Shown: positions 7,190-14,995, counted from the stretch's first letter. The stretch is 20,960 nucleotides of DNA from Actinomycetes bacterium (GCA_021808425.1 JAKBBS010000043.1:1-20960); one strand, 5' to 3'. Program-made: numbers and translations. Notes: a model not told the origin generated them from the letters alone.

Positions 7190-7483
7190 CTAACGGCCAC
7201 CAAACGGGCGCTCGATGAAGACGGTGCCCTCGTTCGACCGATCAGCGACCGACTGGCGCGCTTCGGGGGTCATGGCCGCCAGAATTTTGAGGTCGGTGGT
7301 GTGCTGGGGTAGGCCCGACGTCGGAAACAGGGAACGGCCGCCCCGGCGAGCTACAGGCTTACGCTGGTGGAATCCGATTGCCACCGCCAGCAGCAGGGTC
7401 CCGATAGGGATCGCGAAGGTCAGGATCGCGCCCATCGAATAGTTACCGACGACCGCCACAAGTACACCCATTCCATTAGTCAC
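7190..7483 (-). CDS. small membrane protein at the 3' end of the oxidase operon
   Basis: Protein of 97 residues. GTG 7483 is chosen because AGGAGGAGGT (plus 7491-7500) lies 7 bases upstream, one of the strongest binding sites in the window. A hydrophobic N-terminal half (about 5-38, one long or two short helices) is followed by a basic turn HQRKPVARRGGR and a soluble tail with DLKILAAMTPEARQSVADRS. It follows ctaG by 36 bases in the same direction. Small extra subunits (subunit IV or CoxD-like) are common at this place in oxidase operons, so it may be a minor subunit or assembly factor. No family is recognised. Confidence 0.6.
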   Translation of the reverse strand: MTNGMGVLVAVVGNYSMGAILTFAIPIGTLLLAVAIGFHQRKPVARRGGRSLFPTSGLPQHTTDLKILAAMTPEARQSVADRSNEGTVFIERPFGGR

Positions 7484-7519
7484 CTGTCGTACCTCCTCCT
7501 ATAAACGCTACCGGACGAA

Positions 7520-8497
7520 CTACCACCTTCGGTGGCGAGGCGCGAGTTGCAGGCGCCAGCGGGCAGGCGCCGCCCGATCGACACTACCGGTTCTCCCGCT
7601 GCTCGATGCCACCAGCGCCGTGAACTCGTCGTCGAGGTTCATGACGGCACCGGTACCGTCGTCGCCGGGTCGCAGCGCCACGAAGCGGCTCGCCAACGCC
7701 GCGACCGTGATTGCTACGGGAATCATCCCCGGGATCCACATGATTCCTCCACCGATCTGCTGATCTTCTAGGGCACTGAGCCCGCCGGGTCGCGACGCGA
7801 GATTCGCGTATCCCGAGTACCACGGTCCCGACGCGAAAGCGAGGGACATGCCGAGAATCCAGTTCTGCAAGGCAAACGCCACCAGATATCCGACCCGCCC
7901 GGCGTAGGAAAGCCGGCACCGTAGAGGGTAGGAGTCTATGACCTGGACCCAGAAAAGAAGAGCGCAGCCAAAGAACACACCGTGTTCGAGATAGTGGATG
8001 CTCGTGCTGCGCAGCGTCGCGTCATACAGCGGCGGGGTGTGCCAAAGCCAGACACTGGCTACGAGCGCGACCCATCCCACGACAGGACGATTCGCGCTGC
8101 GCCCGAGAGATCGCAGCGGTCCCGTCCAACTGGCGTGCAGAGCCACTCGGCTCGCGTAGCGTCGAACGCCTATCGGGAGGCCCCGCAACAGGACGAGCCA
8201 TGGAGCTGACACTGCGATGAGGGGTGCTGCCACCACGATGAGCAGAAGGTGCTGGATCATGTGCACCCAGAAAAGCGATGCGGAGTAGTAGTCGATCGGT
8301 GACTCGAAGGCGACAATCAGCACGGCTATTGCCGCTACGAAGCTGAACATACGCCAGCGGCGGTCCCTGTAGGACCGTTTAGAGCGGTCTGCAACAACGC
8401 GCTGGCGACGTACGTAGCCAACCTGGTGAACCGCCAGCACAACAAGAAGCAGCCAACCGATCGTTCCGAAGTACCAGTGGTCAACAATCAGTGACAT
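7520..8497 (-). CDS. ctaG: CtaG-type (caa3_CtaG) cytochrome c oxidase assembly factor
   Basis: Polytopic protein of 325 residues. It matches the caa3_CtaG family of bacilli and actinobacteria, which is unrelated to the Cox11-type CtaG and is needed for active oxidase, probably at the copper site. Family landmarks are ESPID followed by LFWVHMIQHLLLIVVAAPLI, a mid-protein WHTPPLYDATLRSTSIHYLEH segment rich in possible metal ligands, and EDQQIGGGIMWIPGMIP. About seven hydrophobic segments are visible. ATG 8497 has a GAGGAGG site about 11 bases upstream, which overlaps the end of the subunit III gene. The C-terminal 40 residues are polar and Arg rich. Confidence 0.88.
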   Translation of the reverse strand: MSLIVDHWYFGTIGWLLLVVLAVHQVGYVRRQRVVADRSKRSYRDRRWRMFSFVAAIAVLIVAFESPIDYYSASLFWVHMIQHLLLIVVAAPLIAVSAPWLVLLRGLPIGVRRYASRVALHASWTGPLRSLGRSANRPVVGWVALVASVWLWHTPPLYDATLRSTSIHYLEHGVFFGCALLFWVQVIDSYPLRCRLSYAGRVGYLVAFALQNWILGMSLAFASGPWYSGYANLASRPGGLSALEDQQIGGGIMWIPGMIPVAITVAALASRFVALRPGDDGTGAVMNLDDEFTALVASSSGRTGSVDRAAPARWRLQLAPRHRRW

Positions 8498-8513
8498 CGG
8501 AGGCGGTTCCTCC

Positions 8514-9152
8514 TCAGAGGATGTAGAAGAGGATCCAGATCAAGATGCTGGCCACGCTCATGAACAGCGTGAAGGCGATAAACCCTTCCACTTTGGCTCC
8601 GAAGTGCGGGACGAGCAGCTGATCGTCCTCATTCCAAACCGTGACCGTGTGCGGACGCGCGATGCTCTGCGCCACCAGTGTCTCCAACCAGTAGAAAGTT
8701 CCGAGGATGTAGAGGATGTAGACCGGCATCCAAGCCACGAACACGCTCGTGTAACCCGACGACGCCGGGAAGAAAGGCAGCCGCGTGAGATCCCATATCT
8801 GCAGTGCCGCACCGACTACGAGGAGAACGAGCGACACCAATGACGCGACAAACCAGTCGAACTGGGCGCCGTACTGGAGGCGTCGCGCTCCGCTGTAGTG
8901 GACGACGCTAGCGAGGACAACGCAAAGAACTACCGCTGTGCCGATGAGTGTTGAAGGATGCTGGTTTCCAACGCGCCAGTCGCCGTGACTGTTGAGTGCC
9001 CGCAAGTAGAAGTACGCGAACGCGAACGTTCCGTAGAGGAACACGCTCGCGAGCACGATCAGACGCGAGCCCGTCCAGAAGCTGGCGATCTCGCATTGCT
9101 CCTCGTATACGGCGTCGTCAAAGTGCGCCACTCTTGCGGTGTCTTGGGTCAC
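8514..9152 (-). CDS. ctaE: heme-copper oxidase subunit III
   Basis: Protein of 212 residues with five hydrophobic helices, the short form of the COX3 family. Family-like features are the FLYGTFAFAYFYLRAL helix after a charged N-terminus and the C-terminal helix with KVEGFIAFTLFMSVASILIWILFYIL. Start GTG 9152 has GAGGT about 4 bases upstream, inside the end of the subunit I gene, so the genes are tightly packed. Subunit III binds no metal; it stabilises subunit I and supports the D-pathway in the classical enzyme, which is notable because D-pathway residues are missing from subunit I here. Divergence from textbook sequences is high, so confidence relies partly on position. Confidence 0.85.
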   Translation of the reverse strand: MTQDTARVAHFDDAVYEEQCEIASFWTGSRLIVLASVFLYGTFAFAYFYLRALNSHGDWRVGNQHPSTLIGTAVVLCVVLASVVHYSGARRLQYGAQFDWFVASLVSLVLLVVGAALQIWDLTRLPFFPASSGYTSVFVAWMPVYILYILGTFYWLETLVAQSIARPHTVTVWNEDDQLLVPHFGAKVEGFIAFTLFMSVASILIWILFYIL

Positions 9153-9163
9153 GGGTACCTCGA

Positions 9164-11110
9164 TCAGGGATAGGACGGGTCGCTGAGGACGTCCGGGTGC
9201 GGCACCCCTGCGAGATCAGCAACAGGGATATCCTCCGGGTTACCGTACTCGTAGGGGTGAGAGAGGATCAGCGGGATCCGCGCGAAGTTGTCCACCGGGG
9301 GCGGCGACGACACCTGCCACTCGAGACCCCGCGAGTGCCACGGGTTCTCTTCGGCCGGAATACGCACGATGATGGTCGAATAAACGAGGTTGACGACGAA
9401 TACCAGCATTGACACACCGAGCACGTAGGCACCTATCGACGAAATGTCATTCAGCGTCTGCCACTTCGGCGAATACTCGAAGTACCGGCGGGGCATTCCG
9501 AGCCATCCGACGATGAAAAGCGGAATGAATGTCACCTGGAATGCCACGAACATCATCCAGAAGTGGACTTTTCCGAGCGTCCGGTTCAACTCGTACCCGG
9601 TCATCTTCGGCATGAAGTAATAGATGCCGCCGAAGAAACCGAAGATCAGGCCCCCCATGATCGTGTAGTGGAAGTGCGCCTGCACGAAGAAGCTCCCGTG
9701 CAATGTCACGTCGGCCGGCACGTCGGAGATGAACACCCCCGAGATTCCCCCCAGCAGGAAGTTCAAGTACAAGGCGATGGTAAAGAGCATCGGTACTGTG
9801 AGGCGTATCTTTGCTCGCCACAGGGTTCCCATTGCCACGAGGAAGATGAAGCCTGTAGGCAGTGAGATGAGCTCAGTCGTGAGCATGAACAGCGGTCGCA
9901 TGTCGGCATTGATCCCACTCATGAAAAGGTGGTGCTGCCAGACGAAGAACGACAAGAACGCGACGCCGATCATCCCCGCCGCCGACATGTTGTAGCCGAA
10001 CAACCGACGGCGACAGAAGACGGCGAGCATCTCGGCCGCCAACCCGAACCCGGGGAGGGCCAGGATATACACCTCGGGATGACCGAAGAACCAGAAGACG
10101 TTCTCCCAAAGGTAGGAGCTTCCGCCGTGGGCATCGACGAAAAGAGCCGTGCCCACCGTTCGGTCCATTCCTAGGAAATACACGCCCCCGATCAGCACCG
10201 GCGGGGCGAGGGCGGTGAGGACCGATGTGGTTAGAGTTCCCCACACGAACATCGGGAGCCGGCTCCAGCGCATGCCAGGGGCCCGGTAGTCGATGATGGT
10301 CGCGAGGATGTTGATCGACCCGACGATGAGTGACAGACCCATGATGCCGAACGCCACCAGGTAGCCGTCCATCCCAAGCACAGCCTCGTTGGACAATGGG
10401 GCATAACCCGTCCACCCTGTCGGAAAGCCACCCATCAGCATCGACGATAAGAGGATGACATAGGCCGGCGGCGTCAGCCAGAACGACACGGCTTCCAACC
10501 TCGGGAACGCCATACGACGCGACCCGATCATCAGCGGAACGAAGTAGTTGCCGAATGGGCCGACGATGACTGACGTCATCATCATCATCATCATCGTGCC
10601 GTGGATCCCCACAATTGATATGTAGGTGTCGGGGCCGAACACGTGCGTTGTCGGGTTGAGCAACTCTGTGCGGATAGCGAGGGCGAACAGGCCGCCCGTG
10701 AAGAAATACAGCAACATTCCGAAGAGGTACTGGACGCCGACGACCTTGTGGTCCGGCGTGTAGCGGAAGTAGCGGGCTAGTCCCCGGCCCTCCTCCTTCA
10801 CCAAAATAGGGTCGCGCCCGACCATCTTGGCAAGCGGATAATTGAAGATGCCGAGGCCGGCGAGAAAGCCGACGGTACCCGCGAGATAACCGAGAACGAC
10901 GGCGGTGTCATTCATGCTGCTGTTTTGAACTCGGCTCCAATCTGATGCGATCAGGTTCCCGAGCCAGTGGCCGATCAGGTACCCGATAACCGCCCCGACC
11001 AAACCAGTGAGGAAGTTGGGACGCAGCCGGCGCCCCATTCGCGGTGGTGAGGCGGGAACTCCAGCGCCTCCGCTGCTCGGATCGGCGATAGGCCGTACGT
11101 CGATTGTCAC
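9164..11110 (-). CDS. ctaD: heme-copper oxidase subunit I (A-type HPEVY, atypical proton-channel residues)
   Basis: Catalytic subunit, 648 residues, reducing O2 at a heme-CuB centre. Ligands are complete: H170 and H481 for the low-spin heme, H344, H393 and H394 for CuB, H479 for the high-spin heme, and Y348 for the His-Tyr crosslink. GMPRRYFEY (539-546) holds the propionate arginines. HPEVY (344-348) marks an A1-like enzyme. Compared with Rhodobacter numbering recalled from the literature, D132 is R199, N139 is E206, K362 is I422, S299 is A359 and Mg ligand D412 is G472, while N121 (N188), E286 (E346) and T359 (T419) are kept. About 120 residues precede the canonical first helix and include two extra hydrophobic segments (about 35-54 and 70-91). 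Six consecutive Met (173-178) follow the heme ligand. Confidence 0.96.
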   Translation of the reverse strand: MTIDVRPIADPSSGGAGVPASPPRMGRRLRPNFLTGLVGAVIGYLIGHWLGNLIASDWSRVQNSSMNDTAVVLGYLAGTVGFLAGLGIFNYPLAKMVGRDPILVKEEGRGLARYFRYTPDHKVVGVQYLFGMLLYFFTGGLFALAIRTELLNPTTHVFGPDTYISIVGIHGTMMMMMMTSVIVGPFGNYFVPLMIGSRRMAFPRLEAVSFWLTPPAYVILLSSMLMGGFPTGWTGYAPLSNEAVLGMDGYLVAFGIMGLSLIVGSINILATIIDYRAPGMRWSRLPMFVWGTLTTSVLTALAPPVLIGGVYFLGMDRTVGTALFVDAHGGSSYLWENVFWFFGHPEVYILALPGFGLAAEMLAVFCRRRLFGYNMSAAGMIGVAFLSFFVWQHHLFMSGINADMRPLFMLTTELISLPTGFIFLVAMGTLWRAKIRLTVPMLFTIALYLNFLLGGISGVFISDVPADVTLHGSFFVQAHFHYTIMGGLIFGFFGGIYYFMPKMTGYELNRTLGKVHFWMMFVAFQVTFIPLFIVGWLGMPRRYFEYSPKWQTLNDISSIGAYVLGVSMLVFVVNLVYSTIIVRIPAEENPWHSRGLEWQVSSPPPVDNFARIPLILSHPYEYGNPEDIPVADLAGVPHPDVLSDPSYP

Positions 11111-11122
11111 GTAAGCGACCTC

Positions 11123-12088
11123 TTATTTCTCGCTCGGTGGCTTGGGCAGGTCGTTGCCGGAGTAATAGCTACCACCCGCACCTCCTACCGAAGGGCTGTA
11201 GGTGAGGCTGTACTTGGGAAGTTCCTTGGTGAGCGCGGCATTTGCCGATTCTCGGCTGGTGACCCAACTGTAGAAGGTCGCTTGCGAAACGACTGCTCCC
11301 TTGTCGACCATGGCGCCGTGCCAGAGGCCACACAGTTCGTCGCAACGCACAGTGAAGGGGCCCAACTGTGTCGCCGTCGTGTAGGCGACGTTGTTGACTC
11401 CCGGGTTGGCGTCGGCTTTCACGCCGAGACGGTAGGGCCAGAAGCTGTGGATCACATCCAAAGACGTCACGTTGAACTGGATCGGCGTGTTGACGGGGAG
11501 GTCAAGGCCCGTCGTTTCCATGCCTCCGAACTGCGGCCAGCGGTATGTGAACTTCCACTGCTGGGCGATGACCTGCACCTGCAGTTCGGTGTGGTTGGTG
11601 CCACTTGTCGGCGACCAGGTCGCCGCAGTACGTGCTCCGGCCGGCGTCCAGATGGGATTCGGGCCTTCGCCGCCGCCTGCACCGGCGGGGGCGATAAGCT
11701 CGTAAGTCCCGAACGTGAACAGCGACAGGACCAGCGCGCCAGTCGTAAACAGCCAGGTCATCTGGATAGCCACGCTGTCACGCTTGATCCACACGCCGTT
11801 CTCGAGCGGGACACCCTTCGGTTGGCGAAAGAAGATCAGGGCGTAACCGAACCATACATACACGGCCAGCACCACCGGGGTCGACAGCGTCAGGAGCACG
11901 GTGAGATCGAACTGCTGCGACGCTGCGCTCGTCGTCTGGGTGCCCGGCGCCAGGTGAGGTCCGAGCACGAAATACACCAGGGGCGTTCCAACACCGGCGA
12001 GAAGCACCCATACAGCGAGGATCTTCCTGAAGTGATTTCCCTGGCGAGCGATTAGCGGGTGGGCGCCTTCCGTCGCGATGGTGGTCAT
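11123..12088 (-). CDS. ctaC: cytochrome c oxidase subunit II with CuA site
   Basis: Protein of 321 residues that accepts electrons from a soluble or membrane donor and passes them to heme a. Two helices (about 22-42 and 65-88) and a third hydrophobic stretch (about 108-128) precede a cupredoxin domain. CuA ligands are complete: H214 (DVIHSFW), C249, E251, C253, H257 and M260 in CDELCGLWHGAM. The Glu at the mouth of the K-pathway (E101 in Rhodobacter subunit II, three residues before a conserved Trp) is Q109 here, before W112. There is no C-terminal cytochrome c domain, so it is not a caa3 fusion. A Gly/Pro-rich insertion (about 133-165) lies before the copper domain. The start follows the upstream stop by 4 bases. 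Confidence 0.95.
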   Translation of the reverse strand: MTTIATEGAHPLIARQGNHFRKILAVWVLLAGVGTPLVYFVLGPHLAPGTQTTSAASQQFDLTVLLTLSTPVVLAVYVWFGYALIFFRQPKGVPLENGVWIKRDSVAIQMTWLFTTGALVLSLFTFGTYELIAPAGAGGGEGPNPIWTPAGARTAATWSPTSGTNHTELQVQVIAQQWKFTYRWPQFGGMETTGLDLPVNTPIQFNVTSLDVIHSFWPYRLGVKADANPGVNNVAYTTATQLGPFTVRCDELCGLWHGAMVDKGAVVSQATFYSWVTSRESANAALTKELPKYSLTYSPSVGGAGGSYYSGNDLPKPPSEK

Positions 12089-12092
12089 CTGA

Positions 12093-12818
12093 TCAAACGA
12101 CCTTCAAGAAGCCCATCATGTAGCCGACCGTTTGCATAGGTCCGCCATTCCCATTCACGAAGCCCAGGCCGCACGGGATGAAGCACTGCCAGTGATACAC
12201 GTGCGGTGCTCCTGTCTTGAAAGTGAAGGTAATAGTGTCGTGAGTCGAGCTCGTAGTACATGGTGCTGCATTGCACACGTTCTTTGCATCGGACGAGATC
12301 CCGGCGAGGGGAACATTGATCCCGAGTGCAGGGACCGCAAAGGTATGGGCAGCGGCGGACGCTCCGACCAATGACAGAGCGGTGGGGTTCGAATAGGTCT
12401 TCGATCCGACCACACCGGTATAGTTGGCGGACCCACCAATAGTGCCTTTGACTTGCGCCCACTCGGGATTACGCAGAAGGCCGGCACTGTCGTACTGGTC
12501 CACCGTGACGTGAACGGTGGCGTGCGCCGGCAACTGGACGATCGTCGAGTGGACCCAATGGCCTTGGGCGTCTTGCACCATGTAGCTCACCCACGACGGG
12601 CGCGGGCCGGACCCATAGGTCCCCATGGTCTGCATGTGCAGATACACCTGAGGGCCGGCTGACGTGGACACCACTCTCGGTGTCACGGTCGCAGGGCCGG
12701 TGCGCAGGAAGCCGACAACCCAAAAGCCGACCAACCCGCACACGACTAGAAAACCCACAATGACCAACGAAAGACGTGCAGCGACCGGCATTTCCGATCT
12801 GCTTTCGGTCATGCTCAT
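12093..12818 (-). CDS. membrane-anchored cupredoxin-like protein with CxxxC, first gene of the oxidase operon
   Basis: Protein of 241 residues with one N-terminal helix (about 14-38) and an outward beta-rich domain. The C-terminal half resembles a cupredoxin: H158 in AHTFAVPALGINVPLAG could be the first copper ligand, then H206 and H209, C212-x3-C216 in HWQCFIPCG, and M228 or M234/M235. The CxxxC spacing equals that of CuA sites, but the downstream His is missing and a Gly/Asn-rich loop takes its place. C182 and C187 may form a disulfide. ATG 12818 follows GGGGGG closely. It precedes subunit II by 4 bases, the same place as the AcoP cupredoxin gene in the Acidithiobacillus rus operon. Probable role: electron donor, extra subunit or copper-delivery protein; function is inferred. 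Confidence 0.65.
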   Translation of the reverse strand: MSMTESRSEMPVAARLSLVIVGFLVVCGLVGFWVVGFLRTGPATVTPRVVSTSAGPQVYLHMQTMGTYGSGPRPSWVSYMVQDAQGHWVHSTIVQLPAHATVHVTVDQYDSAGLLRNPEWAQVKGTIGGSANYTGVVGSKTYSNPTALSLVGASAAAHTFAVPALGINVPLAGISSDAKNVCNAAPCTTSSTHDTITFTFKTGAPHVYHWQCFIPCGLGFVNGNGGPMQTVGYMMGFLKVV

Positions 12819-12898
12819 CTCTTACCCCCCGGAAGGCACACAAAACAAACATTTGGGCGGCATACGCCGTCCGCCATAACCACCACGAACATCGACGA

Positions 12899-12904
12899 TA
12901 GGTT
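12899..12904 (+). promoter_or_regulatory. -10 element placed for a leaderless transcript
   Basis: TAGGTT fits TANNNT and is separated by exactly 6 bases (ATCGGG) from the GTG at 12911, the geometry of leaderless actinobacterial mRNAs. It sits in a small dyad GATA-GGT-TATC (12897-12907) in the 92-bp gap between divergent genes, which might also bind a regulator. Confidence 0.45.
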
Positions 12905-12910
12905 ATCGGG

Positions 12911-13423
12911 GTGGTGCAAGTCAAACGCCGTCGTCTGCGCATTGCGGCCGTGGTGGCCGTCTCTTTGGCGGCGACACTGGCTGGCTGCGGGAATTCCGCA
13001 GGGCATCCGGTGACGGTCGCGCCACCTGAAGGCACGGTGGCCGCAGTACGCATCGGCCATTTGCCCGGCCTCGGTACCGTCTTGGTGGACCAACTCGGCT
13101 TCACTGTGTACCGTGATTCCAGCGACTTGACTGGCGGGATCGGTACGTTCGCATGTGTCGGCGCTTGCCTGCAGGTGTGGTCGCCGCTGTCAGTCCCACC
13201 AGGTGATCTCGCCCCGGTGCCCGGCCCTGGAGTCCCTCACGGCGTCGGCGTTGTGAGCCGTCCCGACGGCGCATCGCAAGTGACCTACAACGGGTCGCCT
13301 CTTTACACCTACAGGGGTGACGCGGCTCCAGGTCAGGATCACGGACAAGGCATCGACGCCACATGGTCTGTCGTGAAAGTGCATCCCACCAGCACTCCCG
13401 TCCCGGTCTCCGCCAATGGGTGA
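12911..13423 (+). CDS. COG4315-type secreted lipoprotein
   Basis: Protein of 170 residues with a lipoprotein signal: basic n-region, hydrophobic core (11-22) and lipobox LAGC with C26. Two copies of the COG4315 repeat follow: VLVDQLGFTVYRDSSDLTG with a CVGAC motif and W near 93, and VTYNGSPLYTYRGDAAPGQDHGQGIDATWSVVKV. These proteins are common in actinobacteria and have no firmly known function; some occur beside copper or oxidase genes, as here. GTG 12911 and GTG 12914 are both possible; there is no normal binding site, and the upstream -10 favours a leaderless start. Its end overlaps the thioredoxin gene by 8 bases. Confidence 0.85.
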   Translation: MVQVKRRRLRIAAVVAVSLAATLAGCGNSAGHPVTVAPPEGTVAAVRIGHLPGLGTVLVDQLGFTVYRDSSDLTGGIGTFACVGACLQVWSPLSVPPGDLAPVPGPGVPHGVGVVSRPDGASQVTYNGSPLYTYRGDAAPGQDHGQGIDATWSVVKVHPTSTPVPVSANG

Positions 13424-14036
13424 CCGGCCGTCGCGAGTCGAAGTGGTCGGTCGCGCCTTAGCGCGCCGGCCCCGGCGGCTGGCATTTAGCCTCGCTGCGG
13501 CGCTCGTGCTCATCGCGTTCGGCGTGTGGGCATTGCTTCCGGTTCCGGTGCCGGCACCGGCAAACATCGGTACTGCGAACAGTTCGGGGTTGGCGCCCCC
13601 AGCGGCGCTCAAGCCCGGGCTTGTGCCCCCCGCCTTTAGCGTCGCCGGCCTTCGGCCGGGCCAGGGCCCAGTCGCGCTCGCCGCTCTGCGCGGCCGCCCT
13701 GTGGTGGTCAACTTCTTCGCGTCATGGTGCCATCCCTGCCGCGCCGAGATGCCCCTGCTCGAGCAGGCTTACCGGCGCTGGGGATCGACAGTGAGCTTTG
13801 TAGGCATTGACGTCAGCGACAGCTCGGCCTCAGCGCTCGCTTTCGCCGCCTTGGCCGGTGTCACTTACCCGCTCGGGGCCGACCCGAGCGGAGCCGTAGC
13901 CGTTCGCTACCAGCTGCTCGGGCTTCCCGACACGGTGTTCGTCGCGTCTAATGGGCGAATCGCAGCCACTCAGGTCGGGCAGCTGCACACCGCGACCTTG
14001 ACGGCTGACATGCTCCGCTTGACCGGTAAGGCTTGA
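13416..14036 (+). CDS. TlpA/ResA-like membrane-anchored thioredoxin
   Basis: Protein of 206 residues. An anchor helix (about 22-41) and a Pro/Ala-rich spacer precede a thioredoxin fold with active site WCHPC (C105, C108) in NFFASWCHPCRAEMPLLE and the cis-Pro loop LLGLPDTVFV. Proteins of this kind reduce apocytochrome c haem sites or the cysteines of CuA before copper loading, and are usually recharged by CcdA, encoded at 4759. The ATG overlaps the lipoprotein gene, so the two are co-translated. The gene converges on ctaB with only 17 bases between the stops and no obvious terminator there. Confidence 0.9.
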   Translation: MGDRPSRVEVVGRALARRPRRLAFSLAAALVLIAFGVWALLPVPVPAPANIGTANSSGLAPPAALKPGLVPPAFSVAGLRPGQGPVALAALRGRPVVVNFFASWCHPCRAEMPLLEQAYRRWGSTVSFVGIDVSDSSASALAFAALAGVTYPLGADPSGAVAVRYQLLGLPDTVFVASNGRIAATQVGQLHTATLTADMLRLTGKA

Positions 14037-14053
14037 ACGCTTTCGGGCGCACT

Positions 14054-14989
14054 TCAGCGTGTCCCGGTGACTAGTACGTTTATACCCATGGCGACGAACA
14101 GAAGCGTCAAATAGCTGATCGAGTAGTGAAACATGGCCATTGCCATGGCTGAAGTCTGCGCGCGCAAGAACGCTACTGCGAAGCCGACGAAGCCCACACC
14201 GAGGACGACCGCCGACACCAGGTACACGTTCCCCAAGCCGGCCACCCAGCTGAACACCACAGCAGTGACACTGACCGCCACTGTGTAGGCGAGGATGTGC
14301 CAGGCGACAGCACGCGATGAGCGCATCGAGGGCAGCATGGGCACATTGGCCGCCGTGTAGTCGCTGCGGTAGCGCACCGCAAGTGCCCAGAAGTGCGGCG
14401 GAGTCCAGAGGAACACGATCGCGAACAAGACGAACGGGGCGACCGCCAATCGCCCGGTCACGGCCGACCAGCCCACTAGCACGGGTACAGCTCCCGCGGC
14501 ACCCCCAATGACGATGTTCTGCGACGAGGTCCGTTTCAGCCAGAGGGTGTACACGAAGACATAGAAAGCAGTGGCAGCCAGAGCCAGAACGGCGCTCAAT
14601 AGATTTACCGCCAACCACAACTCGACGAAAGCCGCCAACTCCAAGCCGCCCGCAAAGCAAAGCGCTCCCACCGGACTAACGACGCCGGTCACAAGCGGCC
14701 TTCTCACAGTGCGCTGCATGAGAGCGTCGATGTCACGGTCCGCGACCATGTTCGTCGCGTTGGCACCGCCCGCTGCGAGCGCTCCTCCACCTACAGTAGC
14801 GAGTATCAACCACCCTGATGGGACATGGCGTGCTGCCACAAACATCGTCGGCACAGTCGTAACGAGCAAAAGCTCTATTATTCGGGGTTTGGTCAAAGCC
14901 ACGTACCCGGCCACCGTGCGCCGGGCCGCGACCACAGCGCTACCGCCGCTAAACATCACACAAACGATGATAGGCAGTTCAGCGCGCAT
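14054..14989 (-). CDS. ctaB: protoheme IX farnesyltransferase (heme O synthase)
   Basis: UbiA-family membrane prenyltransferase of 311 residues that attaches farnesyl to heme B, giving heme O for the oxidase. The first Asp motif is N80-M-V-A-D84-R-D-I-D88 followed by RTVRRPLVTG; the second region is RYRSDYTAANVPMLPS. YVALTKPRIIELLLVTTVP marks the first helix, and about eight to nine helices follow. ATG 14989 is taken; ATG 14956 (residue 12) is possible, and neither has a clear binding site. Only 18 bases separate it from the divergent gene at 15008, so promoters overlap. No heme A synthase (CtaA) is in the window. Confidence 0.94.
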   Translation of the reverse strand: MRAELPIIVCVMFSGGSAVVAARRTVAGYVALTKPRIIELLLVTTVPTMFVAARHVPSGWLILATVGGGALAAGGANATNMVADRDIDALMQRTVRRPLVTGVVSPVGALCFAGGLELAAFVELWLAVNLLSAVLALAATAFYVFVYTLWLKRTSSQNIVIGGAAGAVPVLVGWSAVTGRLAVAPFVLFAIVFLWTPPHFWALAVRYRSDYTAANVPMLPSMRSSRAVAWHILAYTVAVSVTAVVFSWVAGLGNVYLVSAVVLGVGFVGFAVAFLRAQTSAMAMAMFHYSISYLTLLFVAMGINVLVTGTR

Positions 14990-14995
14990 GAGACG

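Noticed and set aside
10577..10594. Triplet microsatellite (CAT)6
   Set aside because: It encodes six in-frame methionines of subunit I, so it is treated as coding; its oddity is reported as a protein feature.
11282..12055. Long plus-strand open frame opposite subunit II
   Set aside because: A 257-codon frame antisense to a clearly conserved CuA subunit; its translation has no recognisable motif and is typical of high-GC shadow frames.
13830..14660. Minus-strand open frame across ctaB and the thioredoxin gene
   Set aside because: Overlaps two well-supported genes on both strands; Gly/Arg/Cys-rich composition indicates a shadow of the ctaB codons.
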